From contig DXEZ01000230.1 of the NCBI GenBank assembly GCA_019114715.1, positions 1 through 17,220 of the forward strand: 17,220 nucleotides of DNA, written 5' to 3'. The notes below the pieces were generated by a model, which ran no database searches, had not been told where the DNA came from, and saw only the letters and a program-made list of their open reading frames with translations. Positions 1-8,324 of this stretch are shown in pieces (the stretch's first letter is position 1; every line of letters starts with the position of its first letter). The stretch comes from Candidatus Sphingobacterium stercoripullorum (GTDB lineage Bacteria > Bacteroidota > Bacteroidia > Sphingobacteriales > Sphingobacteriaceae). The position numbers were made by a program, and so were the translations under genes.

Positions 1-906
1 ATTGGTTCGGAAGGTTTAGCTTGGATGCAAAAAGCTAAAAAAGAAACTGGCTTATTATTAGCAACAGAGGTTGCTAATGCACAACACGTTAAAGAAGCTT
101 TAGATGCAGGGATTGACATTTTATGGATTGGAGCTCGTTCTACAGCTAACCCATTTACTGTACAAGAGATAGCTGATGCTTTAAAAGGTGTCGACATCCC
201 TGTCCTTGTGAAAAACCCAGTAAACCCTGATTTAGGATTATGGATCGGTGCTATTGAAAGAATCAATAGAGCGGGAATTAAAAAACTAGGTGCTATTCAT
301 AGAGGTTTCTCTTCTTATGAGAAAACTTCTTTTAGAAATGATCCTATGTGGGAAATCGCTATTGAGTTAAAAAGAGCATGTCCAGAATTACCGATTCTTA
401 ATGACCCTAGCCATATTTGTGGAAACAGAGAGCTTATCCCTTACATTTCACAAAAAGCTATGGATATGGATCAGCAAGGATTTATTATCGAATCTCATAT
501 CAACCCTGATAAAGCATGGACAGATGCGAAACAGCAGATTACTCCAGATTCTTTAAGTCAATTAATTTCTGGCTTATCGCTAAGAACACCTGAGTCAAAC
601 GACCCTGTATTTGAAGATAAGCTTGCTGAATTAAGATCTGAGATCGACAGACTAGACGATCAAATTATTCAACAAATCTCCGATCGTATGAAAGTTGCTG
701 AGAAAATTGGAGAATACAAGCGCGACAATAATGTAACCATCTTGCAAATGTCTCGCTGGGATGAAATTGTTCAAAAGCGTATTCAGTTAGCAGGCGCATT
801 AAACCTAGGTGATGAATTCACTACCAAATTATTGGAGTTAATACACCAAGAATCTATCCGCAAGCAAAATACAGTAATGAACACTAAAGAAGTCTCTCAA
901 AATTAA
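1..906 (+). CDS. Bifunctional DAHP synthase / chorismate mutase (5' end outside window)
   Basis: The reading frame is open from base 1, so the true start lies upstream; 301 codons are visible and the ATG at 25 is internal. The N-terminal part is a class I DAHP synthase (KDO8P synthase-like TIM barrel), which condenses PEP and erythrose 4-phosphate at the head of the shikimate pathway. Recognisable motifs are GARSTANPF, VLVKNPVNPDLGLWIGA, GAIHRGFS and NDPSHICGNRE. The last ~90 residues (bases ~620-880) are an AroQ-type chorismate mutase, LRSEIDRLDDQI through MSRWDEIVQKR to a final helix ELIHQESIRKQ. This synthase-then-mutase order is known in Bacteroidota such as Porphyromonas and Prevotella, where the mutase arm makes prephenate and takes part in allosteric control. 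The TAA is followed at once by the aroA ATG, so the two are co-transcribed. About 60 residues appear to be missing from the front, judged from usual family length. Confidence 0.93.
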   Translation: MGSEGLAWMQKAKKETGLLLATEVANAQHVKEALDAGIDILWIGARSTANPFTVQEIADALKGVDIPVLVKNPVNPDLGLWIGAIERINRAGIKKLGAIHRGFSSYEKTSFRNDPMWEIAIELKRACPELPILNDPSHICGNRELIPYISQKAMDMDQQGFIIESHINPDKAWTDAKQQITPDSLSQLISGLSLRTPESNDPVFEDKLAELRSEIDRLDDQIIQQISDRMKVAEKIGEYKRDNNVTILQMSRWDEIVQKRIQLAGALNLGDEFTTKLLELIHQESIRKQNTVMNTKEVSQN

Positions 907-2169
907 ATGACAACAATGTTTTTAGTTAAACATGATTCAAAAACAATCGAGGGTACGGTTAATCTAACGGGTTCAAAATCCGAAAGCAACCGTGCCCTGA
1001 TAATTCAAGCCATTAGTAAAGGGCTTGTTCAAATTGAAAATATTTCAAATGCTGATGACACAGAAATTCTTCAAAGGGTTATCCAGGAGGCTAAAAATCA
1101 TTCTGGGGAAGAACCCACAGTTTTAGATATTGGTCCCGCAGGTACGGCCATGCGCTTTATGACCTCCTACCTGAATTTTCTTCCTGGAAAGTTCATACTC
1201 ACGGGGACAGATAGAATGAAGCAAAGACCAATTGGAGTCTTAACCGATGCTCTCAAAGAATTAGGATGCAACCTGAAATCCACCCACAAAGAGGGTTACC
1301 CACCTTTAGAGATTTCCGGGCCATTTATACAAAAAGTAAACAACCTGGCTATAGACGGAAATATCTCTAGTCAATATATTTCCTCTTTATTGTTAATTGC
1401 GCCGTATTTACCTAGTGGGCTTGATTTAAAGATCAAAGGTGAGCTTACATCAAGACCTTATGTAGAAATGACGCTTGAAATGCTACAATCAACTGGCATT
1501 CAATACAAATGGGAGGATAACCATATCCACATAAGCCCTCAGGAGTATAAGAAAAGCAGCTGGTTAGTCGAACCAGACTGGAGCGCAGCATCTTATTGGT
1601 ACTCTATTCTGGCTTTGTCGGAAAGCGGAGAACTGTATCTTCCAGCATTAAAAAAAGAAAGCCTGCAAGGCGATCGTCAAATTGCAGAAATCATGGAGTT
1701 ATTTGGGGTGAAAACCGAATTTATAGATCAAGATAAACACGGAATACGGCTCACAAAAATCACTCCCAAAATACAGCACGAGGTAATTGACTTCACAACT
1801 TGTCCAGACATTGCTCAAACCGTTGTTGTGGTAGCTGCAGCTTTAAAAAAAGACATTCAAATCACGGGGTTACACACCCTTCGCATAAAAGAAACAGATC
1901 GTATCGCAGCCCTGCAAAATGAAATTGCGAAGTTTGGATGTAAACTCCTAGAAAAAGGCAATATATTTCATCTAGATACTAGTGGAAGCTTTACCCCTGA
2001 AAGTTTAACGTTTGAAACGTACGAGGATCACCGTATGGCCATGGCATTTGCGCCATTAGCCCTTACATTTCCAGAGATTAAGATTAAAGAACCTCAAGTA
2101 GTAGACAAGTCTTATCCTGAATTCTGGAAACACCTTGCAAATGTTGGATTCGCAATCGAGGAAGCGTAG
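907..2169 (+). CDS. aroA: 3-phosphoshikimate 1-carboxyvinyltransferase (EPSP synthase)
   Basis: This 420-aa enzyme transfers the enolpyruvyl group of PEP to shikimate 3-phosphate. Visible active-site motifs are GSKSESNRAL (K24, S25, R29), GPAGTAMRF (79-84), SSQYISS (154-160), PDIAQ with D301, RIKETDR (K328, E329, R332), YEDHRMAM (R376) and VVDKSYPEFW (K401), which match the E. coli catalytic set. At the position of E. coli Pro101 (GTAMRP) this protein has Phe84, while the Gly equivalent to Gly96 is kept. The gene abuts the preceding stop with no spacer and no Shine-Dalgarno, suggesting translational coupling. A second ATG at 916 could also serve, but 907 gives the tight junction. It is the second gene of the aromatic operon; aroC follows after 31 bases. 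Confidence 0.96.
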   Translation: MTTMFLVKHDSKTIEGTVNLTGSKSESNRALIIQAISKGLVQIENISNADDTEILQRVIQEAKNHSGEEPTVLDIGPAGTAMRFMTSYLNFLPGKFILTGTDRMKQRPIGVLTDALKELGCNLKSTHKEGYPPLEISGPFIQKVNNLAIDGNISSQYISSLLLIAPYLPSGLDLKIKGELTSRPYVEMTLEMLQSTGIQYKWEDNHIHISPQEYKKSSWLVEPDWSAASYWYSILALSESGELYLPALKKESLQGDRQIAEIMELFGVKTEFIDQDKHGIRLTKITPKIQHEVIDFTTCPDIAQTVVVVAAALKKDIQITGLHTLRIKETDRIAALQNEIAKFGCKLLEKGNIFHLDTSGSFTPESLTFETYEDHRMAMAFAPLALTFPEIKIKEPQVVDKSYPEFWKHLANVGFAIEEA

Positions 2170-2200
2170 CAGCAGATTTAAAACATTTCAATAAAAAATT

Positions 2201-3295
2201 ATGGCAGGTAATTCATTTGGCAAGCTTTTTAAAATTTCCACATTCGGAGAATCACATGGAAAAGCTATAGGCGTAATAATAGATGGTTGTCCCCCACATG
2301 TAAATATCGATTTAGACTTCATACAATCTGAATTAGACAAACGCAGACCGGGGCAATCGAAAATAACAACCCAACGAAAAGAAAGTGATCAAGCACAAAT
2401 TCTTTCGGGAATTTTGGACGGCAAGTCAACAGGCACCCCAATTGCAATATTAATTCCAAATCAAGACCAAAGATCAAAGGATTATTCGCACATTCAAAAT
2501 AAATACCGCCCTTCTCATGCAGATTTTACATACGATGCAAAGTATGGCATTAGAGATTATCGCGGTGGGGGACGTTCTTCCGCAAGAGAAACCGCAGCGA
2601 GAGTGGCGGCTGGAGCAATCGCCAAGCTATTCTTAAAGGATTATGGAATTGAGTTCTTTGCACACGTTTCCTCAGTAGGTCCTATTGATGCAGGAAAAAT
2701 CTCAACAGGTGATATTCAAACTGTCCTAGAAAATAGAGAAAGTAACATAGTAAGATGCGCGGATACTTCCTGTGCAGATGAAATGATTGAATTGATTAAT
2801 AAGACGAGAAAAAATGGAGATACAATCGGTGGAAAAATAACTGGTTATATCAAAAACCTTCCTGCTGGAATTGGAGAGCCTGCTTTTGATAAACTTCATG
2901 CAGATCTAGGCAAAGCAATGCTAAGCATCAATGCTGTTAAAGGGTTCGAATACGGATCTGGATTCGCCGGTTCCACCATGCTTGGAAGCGATCATAATGA
3001 TTTATTTTTCACCAATAAGGAAGGACAAATCAAAACTAAAACCAATCACTCTGGAGGTATTCAAGGTGGAATATCAAACGGTATGGAAGTAAACTTTAGA
3101 GTAGCTTTCAAACCGGTAGCCACAATTATGCGCGATCAAGAATCCATAAACAACTTAAAAGAACCTGATGTAGTATCGGGGAAAGGTCGACACGACCCTT
3201 GTGTTGTTCCGAGAGCTGTTATAATTGTTGAGGCGATGGCAGCCTTGGTTATTGCAGATCACCTGCTACGGCAGAAGGCCATTACGAGAGATTAA
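2201..3295 (+). CDS. aroC: Chorismate synthase
   Basis: This 364-aa enzyme eliminates phosphate from EPSP to give chorismate, using reduced FMN. The three family signatures are present: FGESHGKAIGVIIDGCPP near residues 15-32, RGGGRSSARETAARVAAG at 121-138, and RHDPCVVPRAVIIVEAMA near the C-terminus. His19 (GESH) and His106 (SHADFTY) match the two invariant histidines of the family. Length is typical. The start at 2201 gives the usual MAGNSFGKLFKISTFG opening; no clear ribosome binding site precedes it, as is usual in Bacteroidota. It is the last gene of the visible aromatic operon and is followed by a strong hairpin terminator. Its product is the substrate of the chorismate mutase domain encoded two genes upstream. 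Confidence 0.97.
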   Translation: MAGNSFGKLFKISTFGESHGKAIGVIIDGCPPHVNIDLDFIQSELDKRRPGQSKITTQRKESDQAQILSGILDGKSTGTPIAILIPNQDQRSKDYSHIQNKYRPSHADFTYDAKYGIRDYRGGGRSSARETAARVAAGAIAKLFLKDYGIEFFAHVSSVGPIDAGKISTGDIQTVLENRESNIVRCADTSCADEMIELINKTRKNGDTIGGKITGYIKNLPAGIGEPAFDKLHADLGKAMLSINAVKGFEYGSGFAGSTMLGSDHNDLFFTNKEGQIKTKTNHSGGIQGGISNGMEVNFRVAFKPVATIMRDQESINNLKEPDVVSGKGRHDPCVVPRAVIIVEAMAALVIADHLLRQKAITRD

Positions 3296-3309
3296 AAAAT
3301 ATTTATAAA

Positions 3310-3340
3310 CTAAAAACCCACTTTGAAAGTGGGTTTTTAG
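3310..3340. terminator. Bidirectional intrinsic terminator between aroC and the sugar operon
   Basis: A 12-bp perfect stem (3310-3321 with 3329-3340) has a 7-base loop; the inverted repeat can be extended to 15 bp around one central base. The arms end in A and T runs, so the hairpin works in either direction. It lies between the convergent stops of aroC (3295) and the SDR gene (3358). Confidence 0.9.
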
Positions 3341-3357
3341 TTTCATAATTCAAGCTA

Positions 3358-4146
3358 CTACTCACGAATTAATGCTCGATCAAGATGCACATAACCTCCA
3401 TCTACATATACCAATTGACCAGTAGTATGAGAAGACCGCTCTGAGAGCAAGAACAATGCAGTATCTGCAATTTCTTCAGGCGTCGTCATCCTATTTTCCA
3501 ATGGGATTCTAGAGGTAATCTTATCCAACATTTCTTTTGGATTAGGCAGCGTTTCGATCCATCTATCATACTGTGGAGTAGAACATTCAGCGACAACTAT
3601 CCCATTCACTCTTACATGGTGAGGAAGGAGCTCTACAGCCCACTCCCTAGTCATAGCATTACGCCCACCGTTTGCTGCAGCATAACCAGAATTATTTCCT
3701 TGACCTGTTTCCGCAGTCTTAGATGTAATATTGACTATGCTCCCTTTATTTTTTATAATCTCCGCGATGGCATAATGCGCGAGTAAGTAGTAATGGACTA
3801 GGTTTCTATGCAATGATTCCATAAAGCCCTTATAATCACCATCAATAAGACCCACACCATCGTTAAAACCTGCATTATTCACTAAACAGTCCACTTTTCC
3901 TAATTGATCAATGGCCTCTTTTACAACCCTTTGACACGCATCAGGATCGGTCAATTCAGCTTCTAAACAAATTGCCTTTCCACCGTTATCAATTATTTCT
4001 TGCTCTACTTTTTTATTGTCAGCTTGCTTTCTACCAATAATTACTGGAATTGCTCCTTCTTGGGCTAATCGTGTGCATATTGCCCTGCCGATTCCTTTAG
4101 CACCTCCACTTACAAGAACAACTTTATCTTTTAATTGTAAATCCAT
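3358..4146 (-). CDS. SDR oxidoreductase, probable L-fucose (6-deoxyhexose) dehydrogenase with YxxxN active site
   Basis: A 262-aa short-chain dehydrogenase with Rossmann fold. It has the nucleotide loop SGGAKGIG (13-20; the usual Thr is Ser), NNAG at 90-93, Ser142, Tyr155 and a C-terminal TGQLVYVDGGY. From context the likely role is the first oxidation, sugar to lactone, because the other SDR of the operon fits the later keto-acid step. GRK at 38-40 after the second strand, without the Asp seen in NAD-specific SDRs, would allow NADP. The striking feature is YAAAN at 155-159: the catalytic Lys of YxxxK is Asn159, read directly from the DNA, while the 13-residue spacing from Ser142 to Tyr155 is normal. 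It is the last gene of the operon, starting 5 bases after the lactonase stop. The family is certain; substrate and activity are inferred. Confidence 0.78.
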   Translation of the reverse strand: MDLQLKDKVVLVSGGAKGIGRAICTRLAQEGAIPVIIGRKQADNKKVEQEIIDNGGKAICLEAELTDPDACQRVVKEAIDQLGKVDCLVNNAGFNDGVGLIDGDYKGFMESLHRNLVHYYLLAHYAIAEIIKNKGSIVNITSKTAETGQGNNSGYAAANGGRNAMTREWAVELLPHHVRVNGIVVAECSTPQYDRWIETLPNPKEMLDKITSRIPLENRMTTPEEIADTALFLLSERSSHTTGQLVYVDGGYVHLDRALIRE

Positions 4147-4151
4147 CTCTA

Positions 4152-4985
4152 CTATTTTAAGTTATATACTCGTATTGCATTCCCGCCCCAAATCATTTTC
4201 TGCTCTGATTCAGACAGTTCTCCAATTAGCGACTCAACTGCATTGACCCACTGTTCGTAAGAACTTGAAAGGGTGCAAACAGGCCAGTCGGATCCATACA
4301 ACACACGTTCTGCGCCGAAAGACTCCAATGTAAAGTCAACATAGGGTTTGAGGTCTTCCACCTGCCAATTATTCCATTTTGCCTCTGTTACTATGCCAGA
4401 CAATTTGCAATGGACATTTGGGAACTTTGCTAATTCTTTTATAAAGCTAGCCCAATCATCGTACTGATTTTCAGCAATATTAGGTTTAGCCATATGGTCC
4501 AAAACGAACGTTAAATTTGATTGCTTCGCAACGCAATCGAGGGTGGACTGAAAATGTTTAGGACGGATAAGAAGATCGTAGGTATACCCTTTTTCAGATA
4601 GTTTCGTTAATCCACGCTGAAAGGTATTTTGCATCAAATAATCCCCTTTTGGTTCTCCTTCAATGACATGACGAAAGCCCTTTACCACCGATTCATTACT
4701 CCAATAATCTAGCCGACTATCCAGGTTTTCATCGTGTAGATCAATCCAGCCGACAACTCCCTTTATCAATGCATAGACCTTAGATAGCTCGACTAAAAAC
4801 TTAGTCTCGTCTTCAGATTCGCTAGCTTGTACAGCAACCGTTCCATCAATTTTAGACTGTTTTAAAATGCTTGAAATGTCGTTTGGAAGGAAATCCTTCC
4901 CGATGACTGGCTGCATATCCTCATTTATCCAGGCATCTCTTTGCTTATCGTATATCCAGAAATGTTGATGAGAATCAATTCGCAT
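4152..4985 (-). CDS. Amidohydrolase-family lactonase, probable L-fuconolactonase
   Basis: This 277-aa protein belongs to the amidohydrolase_2 / COG3618 family (TIM-barrel lactonases of the fuconolactonase and rhamnono-lactonase type). The N-terminal strand has the metal motif HQHFW (His6, His8). Further family marks are KGFRH (102-106), VLDHMAKP with Asp163-His164, KLSG (194-197) and YGSDWPV with Asp233. The expected reaction is opening of the aldonolactone made by the sugar dehydrogenase to the free 6-deoxyaldonate. The length is typical for the family. It starts 3 bases after the FAH-family stop and ends 5 bases before the SDR start, so coupling is tight. L-fucono- versus L-rhamnono-lactone cannot be decided from sequence alone; I favour fucono-lactone. 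Confidence 0.82.
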   Translation of the reverse strand: MRIDSHQHFWIYDKQRDAWINEDMQPVIGKDFLPNDISSILKQSKIDGTVAVQASESEDETKFLVELSKVYALIKGVVGWIDLHDENLDSRLDYWSNESVVKGFRHVIEGEPKGDYLMQNTFQRGLTKLSEKGYTYDLLIRPKHFQSTLDCVAKQSNLTFVLDHMAKPNIAENQYDDWASFIKELAKFPNVHCKLSGIVTEAKWNNWQVEDLKPYVDFTLESFGAERVLYGSDWPVCTLSSSYEQWVNAVESLIGELSESEQKMIWGGNAIRVYNLK

Positions 4986-4988
4986 AAT

Positions 4989-5843
4989 TTATTTTTTAAA
5001 AGCTATAACTTCCTGTTTCGATACCCCTAATTCATCTGCACCAAGCTCAACAACATCTCCTGGTTTTAGATAAATTGGCGGGTTAAATCCTAACCCTACT
5101 CCTGCTGGCGTACCGGTAGAAATAACATCCCCCGGCAATAGAGTCATAAATTCTGATAAATAGGAAACCACATGTGCAATCGAAAATATTAAATTTTTCG
5201 TATTTCCGTTTTGATAAGTTTTTCCGTTGACTTTTAACCAAATATTCAAGTTGTTTACGTCTTGAACATTTTCTTTTAATGTCATAACTGGTCCTAAAGG
5301 AGCAAAGGTATCACAACCTTTACCCTTATCCCAAGTACCCCCTCTTTCTAATTGGTATTCTCTTTCGGAAACATCATTATGAAGCACATAACCTGCTACA
5401 TAATCCATAGCTTCACTTTCTGAAACATACCTTGCTTTTTTACCTATTACAACACCTACTTCAACCTCCCAGTCAGTTTTTGTAGAACCTCTTGGAATCA
5501 TAATTGAATCATTGGGCCCTACAATTGAAGTTGTAGACTTCATAAAGATTATAGGCTCTTCTGGGATCTTAGCTCCCGTCTCCTCTGCGTGGTCTTTATA
5601 ATTTAACCCAATACATACAAGTTTGGATGGTCGAGCAATAGGACTTGCTAAACGCACATCGCTAGGAATCTCTTTTAAAGAACTTTTATTCTCTTCTACG
5701 TATTTTTTTAACCGGTCTAAACCACCTCCTCCGAAAAAACTCTCATCGTAGTCCCCTCCAAAAGCAGATACATCATAATTCACAGCGTTAATTTGTACTC
5801 CAATTTTCTCGCTACCAACTTCTCCAAAACGTATTAATTTCAT
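4989..5843 (-). CDS. FAH-family hydrolase, probable 2,4-diketo-3-deoxy-L-fuconate hydrolase
   Basis: This 284-aa protein has a short N-terminal domain and a C-terminal fumarylacetoacetase fold. Metal ligands are visible as DWEVEVG (Glu126, Glu128) and Asp157 in HNDVSEREYQ; NYKDH gives the likely catalytic His85, and GKGCDTF holds Lys175. STGTPAGVGLGFNPP is the usual C-terminal loop of the group containing 2,4-diketo-3-deoxy-L-fuconate and L-rhamnonate hydrolases. In that pathway the enzyme cleaves the 2,4-diketo acid to pyruvate and L-lactate, ending catabolism without an aldolase. It lies 27 bases after the second SDR, the enzyme expected to make its substrate. Other acylpyruvate hydrolase activities are possible, but the neighbours make the sugar-acid role most likely. 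Confidence 0.8.
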   Translation of the reverse strand: MKLIRFGEVGSEKIGVQINAVNYDVSAFGGDYDESFFGGGGLDRLKKYVEENKSSLKEIPSDVRLASPIARPSKLVCIGLNYKDHAEETGAKIPEEPIIFMKSTTSIVGPNDSIMIPRGSTKTDWEVEVGVVIGKKARYVSESEAMDYVAGYVLHNDVSEREYQLERGGTWDKGKGCDTFAPLGPVMTLKENVQDVNNLNIWLKVNGKTYQNGNTKNLIFSIAHVVSYLSEFMTLLPGDVISTGTPAGVGLGFNPPIYLKPGDVVELGADELGVSKQEVIAFKK

Positions 5844-5870
5844 ATTCTTTTAAATTATATTTTCTTATTA

Positions 5871-6638
5871 CTAATTATTCAATTTGATAAATCCACCGTC
5901 AATAGGGTAATCATTCCCCGAAATAAATGACGCGCGATCACTGCATAAATACAAGGCCAATTCGGCTATTTCATCAGGGGTCGCCATTCGACCAATAGGC
6001 TGAGTTTTTGAAAGCACATCGAACATTTCTTTTTCTTTGCCCGGATAATTCTTCGCTATAAAACCATCTACAAAAGGTGTATGGACCCTTGCAGGTGAAA
6101 TACTATTACACCGGATGTTTTCTTGAATGTAATCTCTAGCAATAGATAAGGTCATGGCTGCAACAGCACCCTTAGTCAAGGAGTATACAAACCTATCGGG
6201 AATACCCACCCAAGCTGCAATAGAGGCCATATTTACAATAGCTCCGCCATTTTCATTACTTTTCATTAATGGGATCGCTGCGTATAGAACATTATATGCT
6301 CCTTTAATATTAACCGTGCACACTTTATCAAAGTCACTCTCCTGGCAGTCTTCCAACTTTCCGACATGTGCAATCCCCGCATTATTGACTAATACATCCA
6401 CATGTTTTATTTCCTGAAAAATCCTTTCAACTTCCTTTTGACTAGTAACATCGCATGCATGTGCTTGAACTTTTAAGTTTAATTTATTCAGTTCCTCTGC
6501 GAGGGTAGTTGCTTGTTCAAGATTTAAATCTAACACATGAACTTCAGCTCCTTGCTTTGCAAATAGCGTGACAATTGCCTTTCCAATCCCACTAGCACCA
6601 CCCGTAATTACTGCTACTTTTCCTTTTAATTCTTCCAT
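5871..6638 (-). CDS. SDR oxidoreductase, probable 2-keto-3-deoxy-L-fuconate dehydrogenase
   Basis: This 255-aa classical short-chain dehydrogenase has an intact TGGASGIG loop (12-19), Asp37 at the end of the second strand (predicting NAD+), NNAG at 85-88 and the complete Ser139-Tyr152-Lys156 triad (YSLTK). The C-terminal ISGNDYPIDGGF is the usual cofactor-side motif. In non-phosphorylating fucose and rhamnose pathways an SDR of this size oxidises the C4 hydroxyl of the 2-keto-3-deoxy acid to the 2,4-diketo acid, the substrate of the FAH-family enzyme encoded next. It sits between the dehydratase gene (28 bases upstream) and the hydrolase gene (27 bases downstream), which fits this order. It could instead be the sugar dehydrogenase, with the two SDR roles swapped; the FAH linkage makes this less likely. 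Confidence 0.78.
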   Translation of the reverse strand: MEELKGKVAVITGGASGIGKAIVTLFAKQGAEVHVLDLNLEQATTLAEELNKLNLKVQAHACDVTSQKEVERIFQEIKHVDVLVNNAGIAHVGKLEDCQESDFDKVCTVNIKGAYNVLYAAIPLMKSNENGGAIVNMASIAAWVGIPDRFVYSLTKGAVAAMTLSIARDYIQENIRCNSISPARVHTPFVDGFIAKNYPGKEKEMFDVLSKTQPIGRMATPDEIAELALYLCSDRASFISGNDYPIDGGFIKLNN

Positions 6639-6666
6639 GATTTTTTTATTAACTCTCTTTTATATC

Positions 6667-8322
6667 TTAAAGTGAAACACCTCTTTTCCAAGGTATAAAA
6701 TCATCTTGTCCTAGAGCTACTGCTTTTGCTTTAACCTCTCCACTGGCAACGGCTATCACATAATCTAGCAATTCATGTGCACACTCTTGAATGGTCTTAT
6801 CCCCTTCAATAATAGCCCCAGTATTATAATCAATAATATCTGGCATTCTATTATACAAGGCTGTATTGGAAGACACTTTAATCACTGGTGCAATTGGATT
6901 ACCTGTAGGTGTCCCCAATCCAGTGGTAAACAAGACAACATTTGCTCCTGCACCCACCTCAGCCGTAGTACTTTCTACATCATTTCCCGGCGTACATAAT
7001 AAATTCAGCCCAGGCTTATTCGCTAGGTTTGGATAATCAGCAACCTGAACAACCGGTGAAGTCCCTCCTTTTTTGGCTGCTCCAGCAGATTTAATAGCAT
7101 CAGTAATCAAGCCATCTCTTATATTACCTGGAGATGGGTTCATATAAAACCCTGAACCTTGCTCTTCTGCTTTAGCGTTATAGGTAGTCATAAGACTCAT
7201 AAACTTATTGGCCATTTCCTCAGTTTGGCATCTATCGCTCATCTCTTGTTCTACACCACAAAGCTCTGGAAATTCAGATAAAATTACCGACCCGCCTAGT
7301 GTTACAACCATATCCGATAAATAACCCAAAACGGGGTTAGCGGAGATCCCCGAAAACCCATCTGATCCACCACACTCTAATCCAACACATAGCTCCTTTA
7401 ATGGTGCAGGCTCACGGGTCTGTTTATTAGCAATTGTCAACCCGGCGAAGGTATGCTTTAAAGCTTCATGAATCAAGTTTCTTTCTTTCCCTAGTTGCTG
7501 CTGTTCAAAAACATAAAGGGGCTTTGTAAAATTAGCATCTCGCTTAGCTATCTCTTCTTTTAAAGTTTCTACTTGGGCATTTTGACACCCCAAGCTCAAT
7601 ATTGTAGCTCCAGCAACATTGGGATGGACAATATAACCCGCCAATAGTCCACATAGGGCATCGGCATCCATGCGTGTCCCACCACACCCCATTTCATGGG
7701 TTAAAAACTTCACGCCATCAACATTTTCAAATATCCTTTCTTTTGGTGCTGAAAGATTACTCGGCGACAGATCCAACTGAGTAATCTCCTCTATTCCTTT
7801 GCCTTCTTGATACGCTTTGATTAAAGTATCAACCTCTTGGGTATAATTTTTAGTATTATTTGCATAGCCTAGTTTATCCAGCATCGAGGCTTTTAAAGTA
7901 AGTACATTCCTATTTTCACAAAACACCATAGGAATTACCAGCCAATAATTCGCCGTTCCTATCTTCCCATTATCTCTATGGAAACCTAAGAAAGTACGGT
8001 TTGAAAACGCACTGACATCTGGTTTTTCCCACTCCACCTTCCGCTCTCCTAGGCTATAGGGCTCAGCAGCATGCCTTAAGTTGTCGGTTGTCAACCGTAC
8101 TCCTTTTTCTAAATCATAATTCACCTTACCAACCAAAAGCCCATACATCAAGACTTCCTGATCTTTAACCATAGCTTGAGTGGTAAACTTATGTTTAGCT
8201 GTGACTCTTTCTTTTAACTCGAATCGGTCACCCTGAAACTCTATTTCATGTCCCTTTTCTAGATCCTGTAATGCAACAAGTACATTATCTTTTGGATGAA
8301 TTTGTAAATATGTTTTCTTCAT
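6667..8322 (-). CDS. UxaA-family (altronate/galactarate-type) dehydratase, probable 6-deoxyaldonate dehydratase
   Basis: This 551-aa protein is a full-length UxaA/GarD-type lyase. It has an N-terminal SAF-like domain (about 1-90), a middle domain starting TFLGFHRDNGKIGTANYW (110-127), and a long C-terminal catalytic domain with EMGCGGTRMDAD (210-221), GLECGGSDGFSG (314-325), LCTPGNDVESTTAE (442-455) and FTTGLGTPTGNPIAP (465-479). Candidate metal-binding cysteines are C213, C246, C317 and C355. Enzymes of this family remove water from sugar acids to give 2-keto-3-deoxy acids, using iron. It is about 55 residues longer than E. coli UxaA. No enolase-superfamily fuconate or rhamnonate dehydratase is encoded in the operon, so this protein is the obvious candidate for that step. 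Its start is 2 bases after the mutarotase stop. The family is sure; the substrate is inferred. Confidence 0.82.
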   Translation of the reverse strand: MKKTYLQIHPKDNVLVALQDLEKGHEIEFQGDRFELKERVTAKHKFTTQAMVKDQEVLMYGLLVGKVNYDLEKGVRLTTDNLRHAAEPYSLGERKVEWEKPDVSAFSNRTFLGFHRDNGKIGTANYWLVIPMVFCENRNVLTLKASMLDKLGYANNTKNYTQEVDTLIKAYQEGKGIEEITQLDLSPSNLSAPKERIFENVDGVKFLTHEMGCGGTRMDADALCGLLAGYIVHPNVAGATILSLGCQNAQVETLKEEIAKRDANFTKPLYVFEQQQLGKERNLIHEALKHTFAGLTIANKQTREPAPLKELCVGLECGGSDGFSGISANPVLGYLSDMVVTLGGSVILSEFPELCGVEQEMSDRCQTEEMANKFMSLMTTYNAKAEEQGSGFYMNPSPGNIRDGLITDAIKSAGAAKKGGTSPVVQVADYPNLANKPGLNLLCTPGNDVESTTAEVGAGANVVLFTTGLGTPTGNPIAPVIKVSSNTALYNRMPDIIDYNTGAIIEGDKTIQECAHELLDYVIAVASGEVKAKAVALGQDDFIPWKRGVSL

Positions 8323-8324
8323 TA

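Noticed and set aside
4016..4246. Other open frames opposite the sugar operon and aminotransferase (also 6154-6417, 6775-6999, 11602-11814)
   Set aside because: Each is antisense to a gene with clear family motifs, and the translated products show no domain or signal.
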